In this document: positions 1 to 9,916 of the stretch, in pieces | Layout of the letters: every line of letters starts with the position of its first letter | How positions within the stretch are numbered: position 1 is the first letter of the stretch | DNA from: Nitrospinaceae bacterium | GTDB lineage: Bacteria > Nitrospinota > Nitrospinia > Nitrospinales > Nitrospinaceae | Length of the DNA: 64,000 nucleotides | Reading direction: 5' to 3' | Assembly (NCBI GenBank): GCA_028278405.1 | Contig: JANQEK010000007.1 | Location: forward strand, 1-64,000 | Notes under the pieces: model-generated | Databases searched by the model: none | What the model saw: the letters and a program-made list of their open reading frames with translations, nothing else | Told to the model about the DNA's origin: nothing | Made by a program: the position numbers and the translations under genes

Positions 1-25
1 AAGACTCAATCGGAGGATTGATTAC

Positions 26-1054
26 ATGGTGATGCAAGGCATCGTTAAACCCAAGCGTATTGATTTTGAAAAGAAAACGAAAACCGGTGATTACGCCAAG
101 TTCCGCGTAGGACCCTTTGAGCGAGGCTATGGGGTGACCATAGGAAACTCGTTGCGGCGTATGCTGTTGTCCTCATTGCAGGGAGCTTCCATCATTGGAG
201 CTAAATTCGAGGGAATTTATCATGAATTTTCCTCGATCCCCGGCGTGATGGAAGATATCAGCGAGATCATTCTCAATCTCAAGCAGTTGAATCTCAGAAT
301 GCACGGTCAGATGGATCAGAAGAGGATGTATCTTAAGAAAAATTCGGAAGGCAAAGTGGTCGCAGGCGATTTTGAAAGCGATCCCGATATCGAAATTCTC
401 AATCCGGATCAACTGATCGCGACTTTGGACAAAAGCGGATCCCTGGATTTGGAAGTGATCGTTAAACGCGGCCGGGGCTATGTTCCCGCAGACCGCCATG
501 ACCTCAGTGCGGAGTCTGTGCAGATGATTCCGGTAGATGCGCTTTTCTCGCCCATTGAAAAAGTGATTTACACCGTCGAGAAAACCCGCGTTGGGCAATC
601 CACCGATTTTGACGCTCTGGTCATGGAATTATGGACGGACGGGAGTATTTCTCCAGAAGACGCGGTCGCGCACGCCGCTAAGATCGTCAAGGATCATATG
701 CAGGTTTTCATCAATTTTGATGAAGAGCCGGAGCAGGTCCAGCCGCAGGTGGACGAAAAGAAACTGAAGATGATTACCAATTTGTCCAAAAGTGTGGAAG
801 AGCTGGAGCTTTCGGTACGTTCCTACAACTGTCTGAAGAATGCCAATATCCAGACTATTTCCGAGTTGGTGCAAAAAGGCGATGGTGAAATGCTTAAAAC
901 CCGGAACTTCGGTCGCAAATCCCTCAATGAGATTAAAGAGATCCTTGAGGAAATGGGTTTGCATCTGGGCATGAAGCTCGAAGAAGAGGATCTCAAGCAA
1001 ATTACCGCCGCACGCAAGAAAAAAGAAATGGAAACCGACGTTGAGCGGGCTTAA
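26..1054 (+). CDS. rpoA: DNA-directed RNA polymerase subunit alpha
   Basis: Alpha subunit of RNA polymerase, 342 residues, close to the usual bacterial length. The N-terminal assembly domain covers about residues 1-240, with the conserved stretch around [17 protein letters not shown] that forms the dimer interface. An acidic linker near residue 240 leads to the helix-hairpin-helix C-terminal domain (about 253-320, with [13 protein letters not shown] and [13 protein letters not shown]) that contacts UP elements and activators. A GGAGG at 12-16 sits 9 bases before the ATG, which supports this start; a second in-frame ATG two codons later is possible. rplQ follows after 34 bases, the standard end of the alpha operon, so the upstream ribosomal genes should lie just left of the window. 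Confidence 0.98.
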   Translation: MVMQGIVKPKRIDFEKKTKTGDYAKFRVGPFERGYGVTIGNSLRRMLLSSLQGASIIGAKFEGIYHEFSSIPGVMEDISEIILNLKQLNLRMHGQMDQKRMYLKKNSEGKVVAGDFESDPDIEILNPDQLIATLDKSGSLDLEVIVKRGRGYVPADRHDLSAESVQMIPVDALFSPIEKVIYTVEKTRVGQSTDFDALVMELWTDGSISPEDAVAHAAKIVKDHMQVFINFDEEPEQVQPQVDEKKLKMITNLSKSVEELELSVRSYNCLKNANIQTISELVQKGDGEMLKTRNFGRKSLNEIKEILEEMGLHLGMKLEEEDLKQITAARKKKEMETDVERA

Positions 1055-1088
1055 CAGGTAGAATCAGGAAGGAAGCAGGGAAAATTTC

Positions 1089-1712
1089 ATGCGACATTTA
1101 AAGACTGGCCGAAAATTGGGCCGCAGCACTGCTCATCGCAAGGCATTGTTCCGGAATATGGTGACCGCTCTGATCCGTCGAGAACGGATCCGCACGACTC
1201 TTGCCAAGGCAAAGGAATTGCGGAGCCACGTGGAAAAGACCATCACACTGGGCAAAAAAGGCACGCTGCATGCCAAGCGTCTAGCCCGCAGGGTCGTGGT
1301 GGAAAAGGATGCGTTCTCCAAGCTGTTCGGTCCACTTTCGGAAAGGTACGCCAAACGTAACGGGGGCTATACTCGTATTATTAAAATCGGCAACCGCCGG
1401 GGAGATGACGCGCCGATGGCGTTTATCGAACTGGTAGACCGGGAAGGCGAGGCGCCTGCACCGAAGCCTAAAGCCGAGAAAAAGGCTGCTCCCAAAAAGG
1501 CGGCGGCTAAAAAGCCGGCAAAGAAAGCGGAAGCCAAACCTGCAAAAGAAAAGAAAGCGGTCAAGAAAACTGAGACCAAAAAGAAGCCGGCAGAAGCTAA
1601 AAAGGCGGACAAGAAAAAGACAGAAACCAAGAAAGCCGCACCCAAAAAGGCGGCTGCTAAAAAACCGGCAAAAGCCGCAACTAAAAAGGCTACGCCGAAA
1701 AAGAAGAAATAA
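1089..1712 (+). CDS. rplQ: 50S ribosomal protein L17 with a long Lys/Ala-rich C-terminal tail
   Basis: Residues 1-120 are a complete L17 ([17 protein letters not shown] start, [35 protein letters not shown] end of the core). The family is normally about 115-130 residues, but this protein runs to 207. The extra 85 residues are almost only Lys, Ala, Pro, Glu and Thr, in degenerate repeats such as [15 protein letters not shown], which occurs nearly twice. The tail resembles histone-H1-like bacterial tails and should be disordered and strongly basic. It may bind rRNA or DNA, but that is inference. The reading frame is open throughout and a rho-independent terminator follows at once, so the tail is unlikely to be a sequencing artefact. 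Confidence 0.96.
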   Translation: MRHLKTGRKLGRSTAHRKALFRNMVTALIRRERIRTTLAKAKELRSHVEKTITLGKKGTLHAKRLARRVVVEKDAFSKLFGPLSERYAKRNGGYTRIIKIGNRRGDDAPMAFIELVDREGEAPAPKPKAEKKAAPKKAAAKKPAKKAEAKPAKEKKAVKKTETKKKPAEAKKADKKKTETKKAAPKKAAAKKPAKAATKKATPKKKK

Positions 1713-1727
1713 TAGCAGGTCATCAGT

Positions 1728-1768
1728 AAAAACCCCAACTGAGATGATTTCTTGGTTGGGGTTTTTTA
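1728..1768 (+). terminator. Rho-independent terminator of rpoA-rplQ
   Basis: An AAAACCCCAAC arm pairs with GTTGGGGTTTT around a loop of about 15 bases and runs straight into a T tract. It begins 16 bases after the rplQ stop and closes the ribosomal operon before the convergent YkgJ-like gene. Confidence 0.9.
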
Positions 1769-1808
1769 TTGGGAAAAATCGTGCTTCGACGATTGCAGAG
1801 AAGGCGTC

Positions 1809-2252
1809 TCAGCCTGCGGCAGCCCTTAAAGGCCGGATCTTGCTTTTGTCAGGCTTGGCGGCCTGGTGACGGTCCTTGAAGCGGAAATTGGTATTTTCCT
1901 TAATCCACGCCATCAACTCATCGTAGGATTTGAAGTGCTCCGTAAACCCGTAGTCTCCCTCGGTGTATTCACAGGTTTCAATGCTGTGTTCCTTACAAAT
2001 ATAAGGACGGGTTTCGTAAATAGCGCATTTGTTTTCCGGGGTAAGAAATTCGCAGATCGAATCGACCATCATGTACCAGGCCTTGCGGTAAATATAAAAT
2101 GAAACACCTCTATGCGCGATCTGCCATAACATTGCTTCGAAATCCTTGCGGTCTTCGGGTTCATCCACTTCTAGGGAGAAGTAGGTGCAGCATTTTGCCG
2201 GTAGGCAATTCTTACATTGATCCCAAGGATTTTTAATAGTTTTCTTGGCCAT
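1809..2252 (-). CDS. YkgJ-family cysteine cluster protein
   Basis: A 147-residue soluble protein with the cysteine cluster typical of the YkgJ/UPF0153 family: C13, C16, C21 and C22 (CKNCLPAKCC) near the start, then CEF, NKCAIYETRPYICKEH and a final Cys in IETCEY. The family is annotated as a putative zinc- or iron-chelating protein of unknown role, and metal binding here is inferred from the cysteines. The N-terminal MAKKTIKNPWDQ is short and there is no signal peptide. An AGGA lies upstream of the ATG. The C-terminal end is basic and Ala-rich. It is convergent with rplQ and 154 bases downstream of the PflX-like gene on the same strand, so the two could be co-transcribed. Confidence 0.85.
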   Translation of the reverse strand: MAKKTIKNPWDQCKNCLPAKCCTYFSLEVDEPEDRKDFEAMLWQIAHRGVSFYIYRKAWYMMVDSICEFLTPENKCAIYETRPYICKEHSIETCEYTEGDYGFTEHFKSYDELMAWIKENTNFRFKDRHQAAKPDKSKIRPLRAAAG

Positions 2253-2406
2253 GTTGATGTCCTGCTTTCGAAAGGGTCAGGGGTTGAACGATTAAATTAA
2301 AGAAACTCCCTTATGCTAGTCGTCTCCAGGGATAAAGGCAAGAAGTTTCGAGAAGTTTTCTGGAGCAGAGTTCCTCGTTCGCTGCGGTTGATAATGGAGT
2401 CTTTGC

Positions 2407-3387
2407 TCAGATCGGTGCAAAAGCCAGATGTGCCGCCGGATCGCGCCGGTCAAACCGGTACAACCCGGCCTCTTGAGCCAGGCGGATTGTATTCTGGAGC
2501 TCTTCAACTGTCGATCTTCGGTTGATTTCGCGATAGCGGGTTTCGGTTACCTTCCATGCGGGACGGTACTGATCCATGATGTTGATGTAAGTGTGCGGCG
2601 ACACTTCCTCAGCCAGATACCGCATGATCTTGCGGGAATCCTCTTCATTGTCCGGCATCACCAGATGACGGACCAGCACTCCGCGTTTCGCTAAACCCTT
2701 TTCGTCAAACACCAGGTCGCCTACCTGTCTCTGCATTTCCCGGATGACCGCTTTTGCCGCTTGCGGGTATTTTTTCGCCTTCAGATATTTTGCCGACAAC
2801 GCCTCATCCCAGTACTTGAAATCCGGCATGTAGATGTCCACCACACCATCCATCAATTGAATGCTTTCCAGCGAATCGTATGCACCGGTGTTGTACACCA
2901 GCGGCAGTCGAAGGCCCATCTGCACTGCGAGTGGCAGTGCCTCGAGAATCTGCGGGACCACATGTTCCGGCGTCACAAAATTGATGTTGTGGCACCCTTT
3001 TTCCTGCAATTCGAGCATCATCCGGGCGAGGGTTTCCGGCTGCGCTTCCTCTCCGTCGCGATCCTGGCTGATTTCAAAATTCTGGCAGAATACGCATTTC
3101 AGATTGCACATCGAAAAGAAGATTGTGCCGCTCCCATTCCAGCCGCGCAGGCAGTCCTCCTCGCCGAAATGGGGAAAATGGCTCGACACCCAGGCGTACC
3201 TCCCGGTTTTGCAGAGAGCCCATTCATCATTGAGGCGGTCCACTTTGCAATCGCGCGGGCATACCTTGCAATTCTGCAGGTGCCGGAGACCTTCCCGCGA
3301 CCGGCGGTAAAGCTCACCGGTCCGGAACAGCTTCATATAGGCGGGCTCAAAGTCCTTCGAGTTGATTTGAAAAGATGGGGTGCTCAT
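2407..3387 (-). CDS. PflX-like radical SAM protein
   Basis: A 326-residue radical SAM enzyme resembling COG1313 (PflX), a family related to pyruvate-formate-lyase activating enzymes with no firmly assigned substrate. The SAM-cluster motif CNLKCVFCQN places C94, C98 and C101 as the 4Fe-4S ligands. A second cysteine group upstream (C40, C43, C47, C59; CKVCPRDC) is characteristic of this subfamily. FVTPEHVVPQILEAL and YNTGAYDS follow in the barrel. The start is supported by GGAGGA about 7 bases before the ATG. No glycyl-radical enzyme is nearby, so the target is not evident from context. It could modify a protein, as the PFL activases do, but this is only family analogy. Confidence 0.85.
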   Translation of the reverse strand: MSTPSFQINSKDFEPAYMKLFRTGELYRRSREGLRHLQNCKVCPRDCKVDRLNDEWALCKTGRYAWVSSHFPHFGEEDCLRGWNGSGTIFFSMCNLKCVFCQNFEISQDRDGEEAQPETLARMMLELQEKGCHNINFVTPEHVVPQILEALPLAVQMGLRLPLVYNTGAYDSLESIQLMDGVVDIYMPDFKYWDEALSAKYLKAKKYPQAAKAVIREMQRQVGDLVFDEKGLAKRGVLVRHLVMPDNEEDSRKIMRYLAEEVSPHTYINIMDQYRPAWKVTETRYREINRRSTVEELQNTIRLAQEAGLYRFDRRDPAAHLAFAPI

Positions 3388-3869
3388 CCTTGTTCCTCCG
3401 TGCGGGTAAAACTTATTATAAACACTAATCGTGATCCCTGCATTCGATTGAAATGACTCGAGAACCAGGATAGCGAATAAAAAACGAAAATATGGGATAA
3501 GAATCAGCTTCTCGAATGGGCGAGAAAAATGTTATAGTAGTCAACCCTGCTGCTGCAGGCCCGGACCCCTTGCCTTGTTGCCAATCCTCCCGATCTGTCA
3601 AAACCTCAATAGCGATATAAAATGATTGACAAATAAGGAATAACCGTCTAAGTTAGAAAAGAACCCCAAGAAGTAGTGCTTCCTAAAGCCTCTGAAATCA
3701 ATCAAATATCCGGAAAATCCTGCGAAATGGTTTCTATATAAAGAGTCTCTTTAGAAGATTCTAGGACGTCTCCAAAAACCCACTCGACTCGATAATCAAA
3801 TACTAGACAACCAACAACCACAAGACAATTCACAATCCATCCATCTAACCTTTTACCCAACCACCACTC
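3388..3869 (+). promoter_or_regulatory. Rho upstream region with a possible promoter
   Basis: This 482-base gene-free stretch separates the PflX-like gene from rho. A perfect TTGACA (3626-3631) is followed after 17 bases by a poor -10 match, TAAGTT (3649-3654), which would give a leader of about 210 bases before rho. Long rho leaders are known to support autoregulation by attenuation in other bacteria, and that is the likely reason for the spacing. A small hairpin (TTCTCG/CGAGAA) lies near 3512-3529. I see no RNA gene here. Rho has no clear Shine-Dalgarno at its ATG. Confidence 0.35.
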
Positions 3870-5147
3870 ATGAGTGAAACCACACAACCACCGACTACTA
3901 ATATTGAAGAACTGAAAGCAAAAACCATTTCCGAGCTCACCAATCTGGCCAAGACTTTGAAGATTCAGGGTCATAGCGGATTGAAGAAGCAGGATTTGAT
4001 ATTCAAAATACTCCAGGCCCAGATCGAAAAAGATGGTCTGATGTTCGGCCAGGGCGTTCTGGAAATCCTTCCGGATGGCTTCGGATTTCTGCGTGCGCCG
4101 ACCTACAACTACCTGCCCGGCCCGGATGACATCTACGTTTCGCCGTCACAGATACGCCGGTTTGACATGCATACTGGAGATACGATCTCCGGACAGATTC
4201 GCCCGCCCAAGGAAAATGAGCGATATTTCGCGTTATTGAAGGTCGAGGCGATCAACTTTGAAAACCCGGATAAGACCAAAGACAAAATTCTATTCGATAA
4301 CCTGACGCCGCTGTATCCCGAGGAACGCTTGCGACTGGAAACGCCGAATGGCAAAGATTACAGCGCGCGCATCATGGACCTGATGACACCTATCGGTAAA
4401 GGTCAGCGCGGCCTGATCGTGGCTCCGCCGCGAACTGGTAAAACCATGCTGTTGCAATCAATCGCCAACAGCATCAGCACCAATTTCCCGGAAGTGGTCC
4501 TCATTGTGCTGCTGATTGATGAACGTCCGGAAGAAGTGACAGACATGCAAAGGTCAGTACGAGGCGAGACCATCAGCTCGACCTTTGATGAATCGGCTCA
4601 GCGCCACGTCCAGGTCGCGGAGATGGTGATCGAAAAAGCCAAGCGTCTGGTAGAGCACAAAAAAGATGTCGTGATCCTGCTGGACAGCATCACCCGTCTG
4701 GCGCGGGCTTACAATGCCATCGTACCGTCCAGCGGCAAGGTTCTTTCCGGTGGTGTGGATTCCAACGCTCTGCAACGGCCCAAGCGGTTTTTCGGCGCTG
4801 CCCGGAATCTGGAGGAAGGGGGCAGCCTCACCATCATCGCCACCGCTCTGGTGGATACCGGAAGTCGTATGGACGACGTTATTTTTGAAGAATTCAAAGG
4901 TACCGGCAACATGGAAATCGTGCTCGACCGGAAGCTCGCCGACAAGCGAACCTTTCCTTCGATCGATATCAACCGATCTGGCACCCGCAAAGAGGAGTTA
5001 CTCATGGAAGAGGAGGAATTACAACGTATTTGGCTGCTTAGAAAAGTTTTGCTCCCCATGGGCATCCATGATACGATGGACCTTCTTCTCCAGAGAATGA
5101 AAGAAACAAAAACCAACGCCGAGTTCATCCAATCGATGAACTCATGA
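3870..5147 (+). CDS. rho: Transcription termination factor Rho
   Basis: The 425-residue hexameric RNA-dependent ATPase that terminates transcription. An N-terminal Rho-N helical bundle (about 12-50, [18 protein letters not shown]) is followed by the RNA-binding cold-shock-like domain ([16 protein letters not shown]) and then the RecA-like motor. The motor carries Walker [25 protein letters not shown], Walker [17 protein letters not shown], the Q-loop/P-loop partner [20 protein letters not shown], and a conserved C-terminal GTRKEELL. The length is normal and no insertion is present in the RNA-binding domain. rpmE follows 33 bases later and prfA after that, a cluster seen in many bacteria. Confidence 0.97.
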   Translation: MSETTQPPTTNIEELKAKTISELTNLAKTLKIQGHSGLKKQDLIFKILQAQIEKDGLMFGQGVLEILPDGFGFLRAPTYNYLPGPDDIYVSPSQIRRFDMHTGDTISGQIRPPKENERYFALLKVEAINFENPDKTKDKILFDNLTPLYPEERLRLETPNGKDYSARIMDLMTPIGKGQRGLIVAPPRTGKTMLLQSIANSISTNFPEVVLIVLLIDERPEEVTDMQRSVRGETISSTFDESAQRHVQVAEMVIEKAKRLVEHKKDVVILLDSITRLARAYNAIVPSSGKVLSGGVDSNALQRPKRFFGAARNLEEGGSLTIIATALVDTGSRMDDVIFEEFKGTGNMEIVLDRKLADKRTFPSIDINRSGTRKEELLMEEEELQRIWLLRKVLLPMGIHDTMDLLLQRMKETKTNAEFIQSMNS

Positions 5148-5180
5148 TTTTACAATAAGTTACGAGAGGTTTGGGTCGTT

Positions 5181-5423
5181 ATGAAAGCTGAGATTCATCC
5201 GGAATATCATGAAACTACCTTTGTGTGCGCCTGCGGCACTAAAGTGGAAGTGCGTTCCACTGTGAAGGACCAGCACGTTGAAATCTGCTCCGCCTGCCAT
5301 CCCTTCTTTACCGGTAAGCAGAAACTGGTGGACAGTGCCGGACGCATCGAGAAATTCACCCGGAAATATCAGAAGGCCGGTGCGGCTAAAAAAGCCTCAG
5401 CCAAAGAACCCGCTCCCAATTAG
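5181..5423 (+). CDS. rpmE: 50S ribosomal protein L31 (zinc-binding form)
   Basis: An 80-residue L31 of the cysteine-containing type. The ligand set is CAC near residue 16 and CSAC near residue 37, followed by [20 protein letters not shown], the family signature. The Lys/Ala-rich end ([12 protein letters not shown]) is slightly longer than in the E. coli protein and recalls, in miniature, the tail on L17 in this genome. The gene sits between rho and prfA, its common position. Keeping the four cysteines suggests that this copy is the zinc-replete paralogue; no zinc-free paralogue is in the window. Confidence 0.95.
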   Translation: MKAEIHPEYHETTFVCACGTKVEVRSTVKDQHVEICSACHPFFTGKQKLVDSAGRIEKFTRKYQKAGAAKKASAKEPAPN

Positions 5424-5511
5424 CTCCTCCCTTTCTCTTTTTCGTTACCTGCAGTCCTTATTTTCACCCTCAATTTAAGTTACGGTTTCGTTCCACGAGC
5501 CGGCTATTCCT

Positions 5512-6582
5512 ATGTTTGAACAATTGGCTGAAATTGAAAAGCGCTATGAGGAGCTCAATCGACTGATGAGCGACCATTCGGTCATCCAGCAGCAGTCGGA
5601 GTTTCAAAAACTGGCCAAGGAGCAGGCGGAGATTTCCCAGATCGTCAAGGAATACCAGGAATGGAAAAAGAACGAGCGCCAGCTGGAGGAGAACCAGAAA
5701 ATCCTCGAAGAGGAGCAGGATGCTGAACTGGTGGACCTGGCACGGGAGGAAGTCGAATCCCTGAAACAGGAAAAAGAGAAGCATGAAATGCAGTTGAGAG
5801 TTTTATTGCTTCCCAAAGATCCGCGCGACTCGAAAAACGTGATCATGGAAATCCGGGCGGGAACCGGTGGCGACGAAGCGGGTTTGTTTTGCGCTGATTT
5901 GTTTCGGATGTATTCGCGTTATGCGGAAAACATGAAATGGAAAGTGGAGATCATGAGCAGCAATGAAACTGGTGTCGGCGGTTTCAAGGAAGTGATTTTC
6001 AATGTGCAGGGCAAAGGAGTGTTCAGCAAACTCAAATATGAAGCCGGGACCCATCGGGTTCAGCGGGTGCCGACTACCGAGACGCAGGGGCGAATCCATA
6101 CGTCGGCTGTGACCGTGGCGATTTTACCCGAGGCTGAGGATGTGGACATTCAAGTGAACCCGGCGGAGCTGAAAGTGGATGTGTACCGCTCCTCCGGACC
6201 GGGAGGGCAAAGTGTGAACACCACCGATTCGGCCGTGCGGATCACCCACGTCCCCAGCGGTATTGTAGTCACCTGTCAGGATGAAAAATCTCAGCATAAG
6301 AACAAAGACAAGGCGATGCGGGTCTTGCGCGCGCGTTTGTATGATGAAGAGCAACGCAAGCAGCAGGATGAATTGGCGGCAAATCGCAAGGAACAGATCG
6401 GAAGCGGAGACCGGAGCGAACGAATCAGAACCTATAATTTTCCGCAAGAAAGAGTGACCGACCACAGGATTGGCTTGACTCTCCACAAACTGTCGCAGAT
6501 CATGGAAGGCGACCTCAATGAGCTTTTGGAGAAGGTTACGCTGTATTTTCAGGCCGAAGCCCTGAAAGGCAGTCAAAACTGA
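5512..6582 (+). CDS. prfA: Peptide chain release factor 1
   Basis: Class I release factor of 356 residues that reads UAA and UAG. The catalytic GGQ is at 231-233 in [17 protein letters not shown]. The stop-codon-recognition tripeptide is PTT in [18 protein letters not shown], which fits the PxT rule for RF1 rather than the SPF of RF2. The N-terminal coiled-coil domain (1-100) is complete. prmC, which methylates the GGQ glutamine, follows after 37 bases, and this pairing is a classic functional neighbourhood. Confidence 0.97.
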   Translation: MFEQLAEIEKRYEELNRLMSDHSVIQQQSEFQKLAKEQAEISQIVKEYQEWKKNERQLEENQKILEEEQDAELVDLAREEVESLKQEKEKHEMQLRVLLLPKDPRDSKNVIMEIRAGTGGDEAGLFCADLFRMYSRYAENMKWKVEIMSSNETGVGGFKEVIFNVQGKGVFSKLKYEAGTHRVQRVPTTETQGRIHTSAVTVAILPEAEDVDIQVNPAELKVDVYRSSGPGGQSVNTTDSAVRITHVPSGIVVTCQDEKSQHKNKDKAMRVLRARLYDEEQRKQQDELAANRKEQIGSGDRSERIRTYNFPQERVTDHRIGLTLHKLSQIMEGDLNELLEKVTLYFQAEALKGSQN

Positions 6583-6619
6583 TAACGGCTCATTATTCTT
6601 AAAACCAGGGTATCTTAAG

Positions 6620-7516
6620 ATGGTTTCTCCCTACAAAATTTCCGTGACCGTCAGGAACACATTGCAGGAAGCGCGGAATACGCTTTCTTCAAATCTCATC
6701 GAACAGGCGCGGTTAGAAGCGGAACTGCTCCTGGCGCATGTTTTGGATGTAAAAAAAGAAGATCTCGTTATTCATCCGAATCGGGAGTTGACGGATTCGC
6801 AGGAAGAAAATTTTCAACAACTCATTGAACGTCGTTGCCGGAAAGAGCCTTTAGCCTACATTATTGGCCATCGGGAGTTCTGGTCATTGCCGTTCAAGGT
6901 CAATAGGAAAGTATTGATCCCTCGTCCTGAAACGGAGGGAGTTATTGAGCATCTGCTGGATCTTGCCGGGGAAGAAGCAACGAAAAAGGTGCTTAGCATT
7001 CTGGATGTGGGAACAGGCTCGGGAATACTAGCCATCGTTGCTGCGCTGGAGTTTCCAAGAGCCCGGGTGATAGCCGTGGACAACTCCAATGATGCGCTTG
7101 AAATTGCACAGGAGAACATTCATCGGCATCAGGTGGTGGAGCAGATAGAAACGTTTAAAATGAATTTTATGTGTCCATGGACTCTTTCCGAGGATGATCT
7201 CTACGATTATATCCTTTCCAATCCCCCATACATTTCTTCGAAGGATTTTGAACAGTTGATGCCGGATGTACGCGATTACGAACCGCGGGTTGCATTAGAC
7301 GGCGGTCCGGATGGCTTGGCCTGTTACCGTCATATTATCTCCAAAGCGTTTCCTTATTTAAAACCGGGAGGTTGTTTGATATTCGAAGTGGGAGAGGATC
7401 AGGCCGAAGCGGTGAAGCGGTATCTTCAGGATCATGGTGGTCTGGACGGGATAGCAATCATTCAGGATTTGAGCGGACGCGACCGAGTGGTTTCCGCAAG
7501 GAGGGTGCTTGGATAA
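6620..7516 (+). CDS. prmC: Release factor glutamine methyltransferase PrmC
   Basis: A 298-residue SAM-dependent N5-glutamine methyltransferase that modifies the GGQ motif of RF1 and RF2. An N-terminal helical domain contains RKEPLAYIIGHREFW. The Rossmann methyltransferase domain follows, with the SAM motif ILDVGTGSGILAIVAALE and the substrate-glutamine motif NPPY at residues 201-204 (LSNPPYISS). It ends inside the start of murA by 8 bases, which suggests translational coupling. The adjacent prfA supplies its substrate. Confidence 0.96.
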   Translation: MVSPYKISVTVRNTLQEARNTLSSNLIEQARLEAELLLAHVLDVKKEDLVIHPNRELTDSQEENFQQLIERRCRKEPLAYIIGHREFWSLPFKVNRKVLIPRPETEGVIEHLLDLAGEEATKKVLSILDVGTGSGILAIVAALEFPRARVIAVDNSNDALEIAQENIHRHQVVEQIETFKMNFMCPWTLSEDDLYDYILSNPPYISSKDFEQLMPDVRDYEPRVALDGGPDGLACYRHIISKAFPYLKPGGCLIFEVGEDQAEAVKRYLQDHGGLDGIAIIQDLSGRDRVVSARRVLG

Positions 7517-8762
7517 GATCATAGTGGAGGGCGGTCATCCGCTAAAGGGCCAAGTGACCATCAGCGGAGCCAAAAATGCGGTGTTGCCGGTATTGGCGGC
7601 GACTCTGCTCACGCATGGAAAAAGCGAAGTACAGTCCGTTCCGGGAGTCCGGGATGTGACCACCATGATTCGTCTAGTGCAGGAGCTGGGAGCAAAGGTC
7701 GACCATTTCAAAGGCGACCAAGTGGTTCTGGATGCCACCGGGGTTAATAATCCGATAGCGCCCTACGACTTGGTGTCAACCATGCGCGCCTCCTGTTTGG
7801 TGTTGGGTCCATTGCTGGCGCGGTTGGGGGAAGCCAAAGTATCGCTTCCCGGAGGATGCGCCATCGGTGCGCGTCCCATTGATCAGCACATTAAAGGATT
7901 GGAAGCGCTGGGAGCGAAAATCCAATTGGAAGAAGGTTATGTCCACGGCATCACCAAAAAATTGAAGGGAGCTTCCTATACGTTTGATCTGGTAACGGTC
8001 ACGGGAACGATGAACATCATGATGGCGGCGGCGTTGGCCGAAGGAGAAACGGTTCTTAATAATGCCGCCAGGGAACCGGAGGTGGGTTTTCTAGCCGACG
8101 TTTTGAATCGTTCAGGCGCCAAAATAGAAGGTGCCGGAACCGATACGATCGTTATCGAGGGAGTAACGTCCTTAACCCCGATTGAATGTCGGATTCTTCC
8201 AGACCGTATTGAAGCGGCAACTTATATGATTGCTGCCGCCATCGCCAATGGCGATGTTGAAGTATTGAATTGTGTGCCCGAACATATGGCACCCATCATC
8301 GACAAGCTGCGCGAAGCCGGTGTGACAGTCGAGACAGGTGAGAACTCGGTGAAGGTGAAAGGCAATGGACCATTATCTCCAGTAGATATTACAACCGAGC
8401 CGTATCCCGGTTTTGCAACCGACGTTCAAGCGCAGTTTATGACGTTAATGACCCTAGCCAAGGGCCGGAGCCGGATTACCGAAACGGTGTTCGAAAACAG
8501 GTTTATGCATGTGGCCGAGCTAAAACGTATGGGTGCTGATATTTCGATTGAAGACCACACCGCCATCGTTAAGGGAGTGAAACACCTGAGTGGAGCGCCT
8601 GTCATGGCAACTGACTTGCGGGCGAGTGCGTGTCTGGTTCTGGCAGGTCTGGTCGCTGAACGGGATACTGTTGTTTCACGGGTCTATCATATTGATCGGG
8701 GATATCAGGATATGGAGAAAAAACTCTCTCAACTGGGAGCTGCCATTCGTCGAGTTAAATAG
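7509..8762 (+). CDS. murA: UDP-N-acetylglucosamine 1-carboxyvinyltransferase MurA
   Basis: First committed enzyme of peptidoglycan synthesis, adding enolpyruvate from PEP to UDP-GlcNAc in the cytoplasm; 417 residues, as expected. The N-terminal GAKNAVLPVLAATLL and the catalytic loop LPGGCAIGARPIDQH are intact. The nucleophilic Cys is at residue 117, so a fosfomycin-sensitive Cys-type enzyme is predicted. The start is TTG, overlapping the end of prmC by 8 bases; the downstream sequence MDKIIVEGG matches the family N terminus well, so TTG is preferred over any later start. Confidence 0.96.
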   Translation: MDKIIVEGGHPLKGQVTISGAKNAVLPVLAATLLTHGKSEVQSVPGVRDVTTMIRLVQELGAKVDHFKGDQVVLDATGVNNPIAPYDLVSTMRASCLVLGPLLARLGEAKVSLPGGCAIGARPIDQHIKGLEALGAKIQLEEGYVHGITKKLKGASYTFDLVTVTGTMNIMMAAALAEGETVLNNAAREPEVGFLADVLNRSGAKIEGAGTDTIVIEGVTSLTPIECRILPDRIEAATYMIAAAIANGDVEVLNCVPEHMAPIIDKLREAGVTVETGENSVKVKGNGPLSPVDITTEPYPGFATDVQAQFMTLMTLAKGRSRITETVFENRFMHVAELKRMGADISIEDHTAIVKGVKHLSGAPVMATDLRASACLVLAGLVAERDTVVSRVYHIDRGYQDMEKKLSQLGAAIRRVK

Positions 8763-8818
8763 CCTGCATCAACTTATGCGAGACGGGGGATGATCGCAAT
8801 TTGGAGACAGAGGAAGCC

Positions 8819-9904
8819 ATGGACCGTCCCATTAATCTTGAAGAACAGGATCTTCGCCATATTTTATTCTGGATGCCTCACTGGCTGGGGGATGTGGTGT
8901 TTGCGCTTCCCACGATTCAGGCTTTACGAGCCCACTTGCCTCATGTTCGGATAACAGTAGTCGCGCATTCTCCTGCCCATGAATTTTTGTCGCACCACCC
9001 TTCCATCGATTCTGTGATCAAAATTCCCTACACCCAGGAGGACAGTTTTTGGTCCGCCTGTGAGTTTGCGCGAGGCCTGAAAAAGTACCAGTTTGATTTG
9101 GCGGTTATGTTCCCCAATTCCTTTCGCAGTGCCATGATGGTTTGGTTGTCAGGAGCCAGAATCCGAATTGGTTACCAGACCGAGGGTCGGGGAATGTTTT
9201 TGACACACCCGGTTGGTGCGTTGAAGGATTCGAAATCGGTGCATGGAACGGAGTATTACTCCAAGCTTGTGTCCTGTCTCGGAATCAATAATGTGGAGGT
9301 AAAATTCGAACCTATCATTTCAGAAAAGGAAGTGACACAGCAAGAGGAATTGCTGGCTCAGCAGGGGATTTATCCCGGCGATTTCAAAGTAGCCATCCAA
9401 CCGGGAGCCTCCAAACCGGAAAAACGCTGGCATCAGGAACGGTTCGGCATTTTATGTCAAAAACTGATCAAGGAAAAAGGCGCCAAAATTCTACTGCTGG
9501 GAAGTGACGCAGAAGCGGAATTAATCGAACACGTTAGAAAATTCTGTCCGCGCGAGCATTCTCTGGTTTTCGTCGGTCTGAATATGCGTGTGGTACTGGC
9601 TCTACTCCAAAACTGCCAGTTGTTGATTGCCAATGACAGCGGTCTGATGCATTTGGGAGCCATGGTGGGAACTCCCCTGACGGCCATTTTCGGTCCGGGA
9701 AGTCCCCAAACGAGCGATCCTTGTATTGAATCGTCCAAAAAAGAAATCATCACAAAGAGTTTCCCATGCTCTCCCTGCCGTCATAACTTTTTCAAGGAAT
9801 GCAAACCCTCACCTCACAACAAACCCTTTTGTATTGAGGATATCAGCGTCAAGGACGTTTCAGAAGCGGTTGATCGATTGTTGGATCGTATTGAAACGCG
9901 TTAA
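8819..9904 (+). CDS. Glycosyltransferase family 9 (heptosyltransferase II-like)
   Basis: A GT-B glycosyltransferase of the ADP-heptose:LPS heptosyltransferase family, about 361 residues. Signatures are FWMPHWLGDVVFALPTIQALR at the N terminus, then IQPGASKPEKRWHQERF for the nucleotide-sugar site and NDSGLMHLGAMVGTPLTAIFGPGSP near the end. It most resembles WaaF-type enzymes acting on lipid A inner core at the cytoplasmic face. C-terminal cysteines (FPCSPC, FFKECKP) are also usual in WaaF-like proteins. I place the start at the ATG at 8819, preceded by AGAGGA at 6 bases, rather than a TTG at 8801. It is 56 bases after murA. Confidence 0.85.
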   Translation: MDRPINLEEQDLRHILFWMPHWLGDVVFALPTIQALRAHLPHVRITVVAHSPAHEFLSHHPSIDSVIKIPYTQEDSFWSACEFARGLKKYQFDLAVMFPNSFRSAMMVWLSGARIRIGYQTEGRGMFLTHPVGALKDSKSVHGTEYYSKLVSCLGINNVEVKFEPIISEKEVTQQEELLAQQGIYPGDFKVAIQPGASKPEKRWHQERFGILCQKLIKEKGAKILLLGSDAEAELIEHVRKFCPREHSLVFVGLNMRVVLALLQNCQLLIANDSGLMHLGAMVGTPLTAIFGPGSPQTSDPCIESSKKEIITKSFPCSPCRHNFFKECKPSPHNKPFCIEDISVKDVSEAVDRLLDRIETR

Positions 9905-9916
9905 AGAGAAGAGGAA

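Noticed and set aside
1367-1738. Minus-strand frame opposite the L17 tail, rich in Phe and Ala
   Set aside because: It is the antisense of a Lys/Ala-rich coding tail; such repeats always leave an open frame on the other strand.
3702-3974. 90-codon minus-strand frame opposite the start of rho
   Set aside because: It overlaps the rho start, shows no family features and has no ribosome-binding site.
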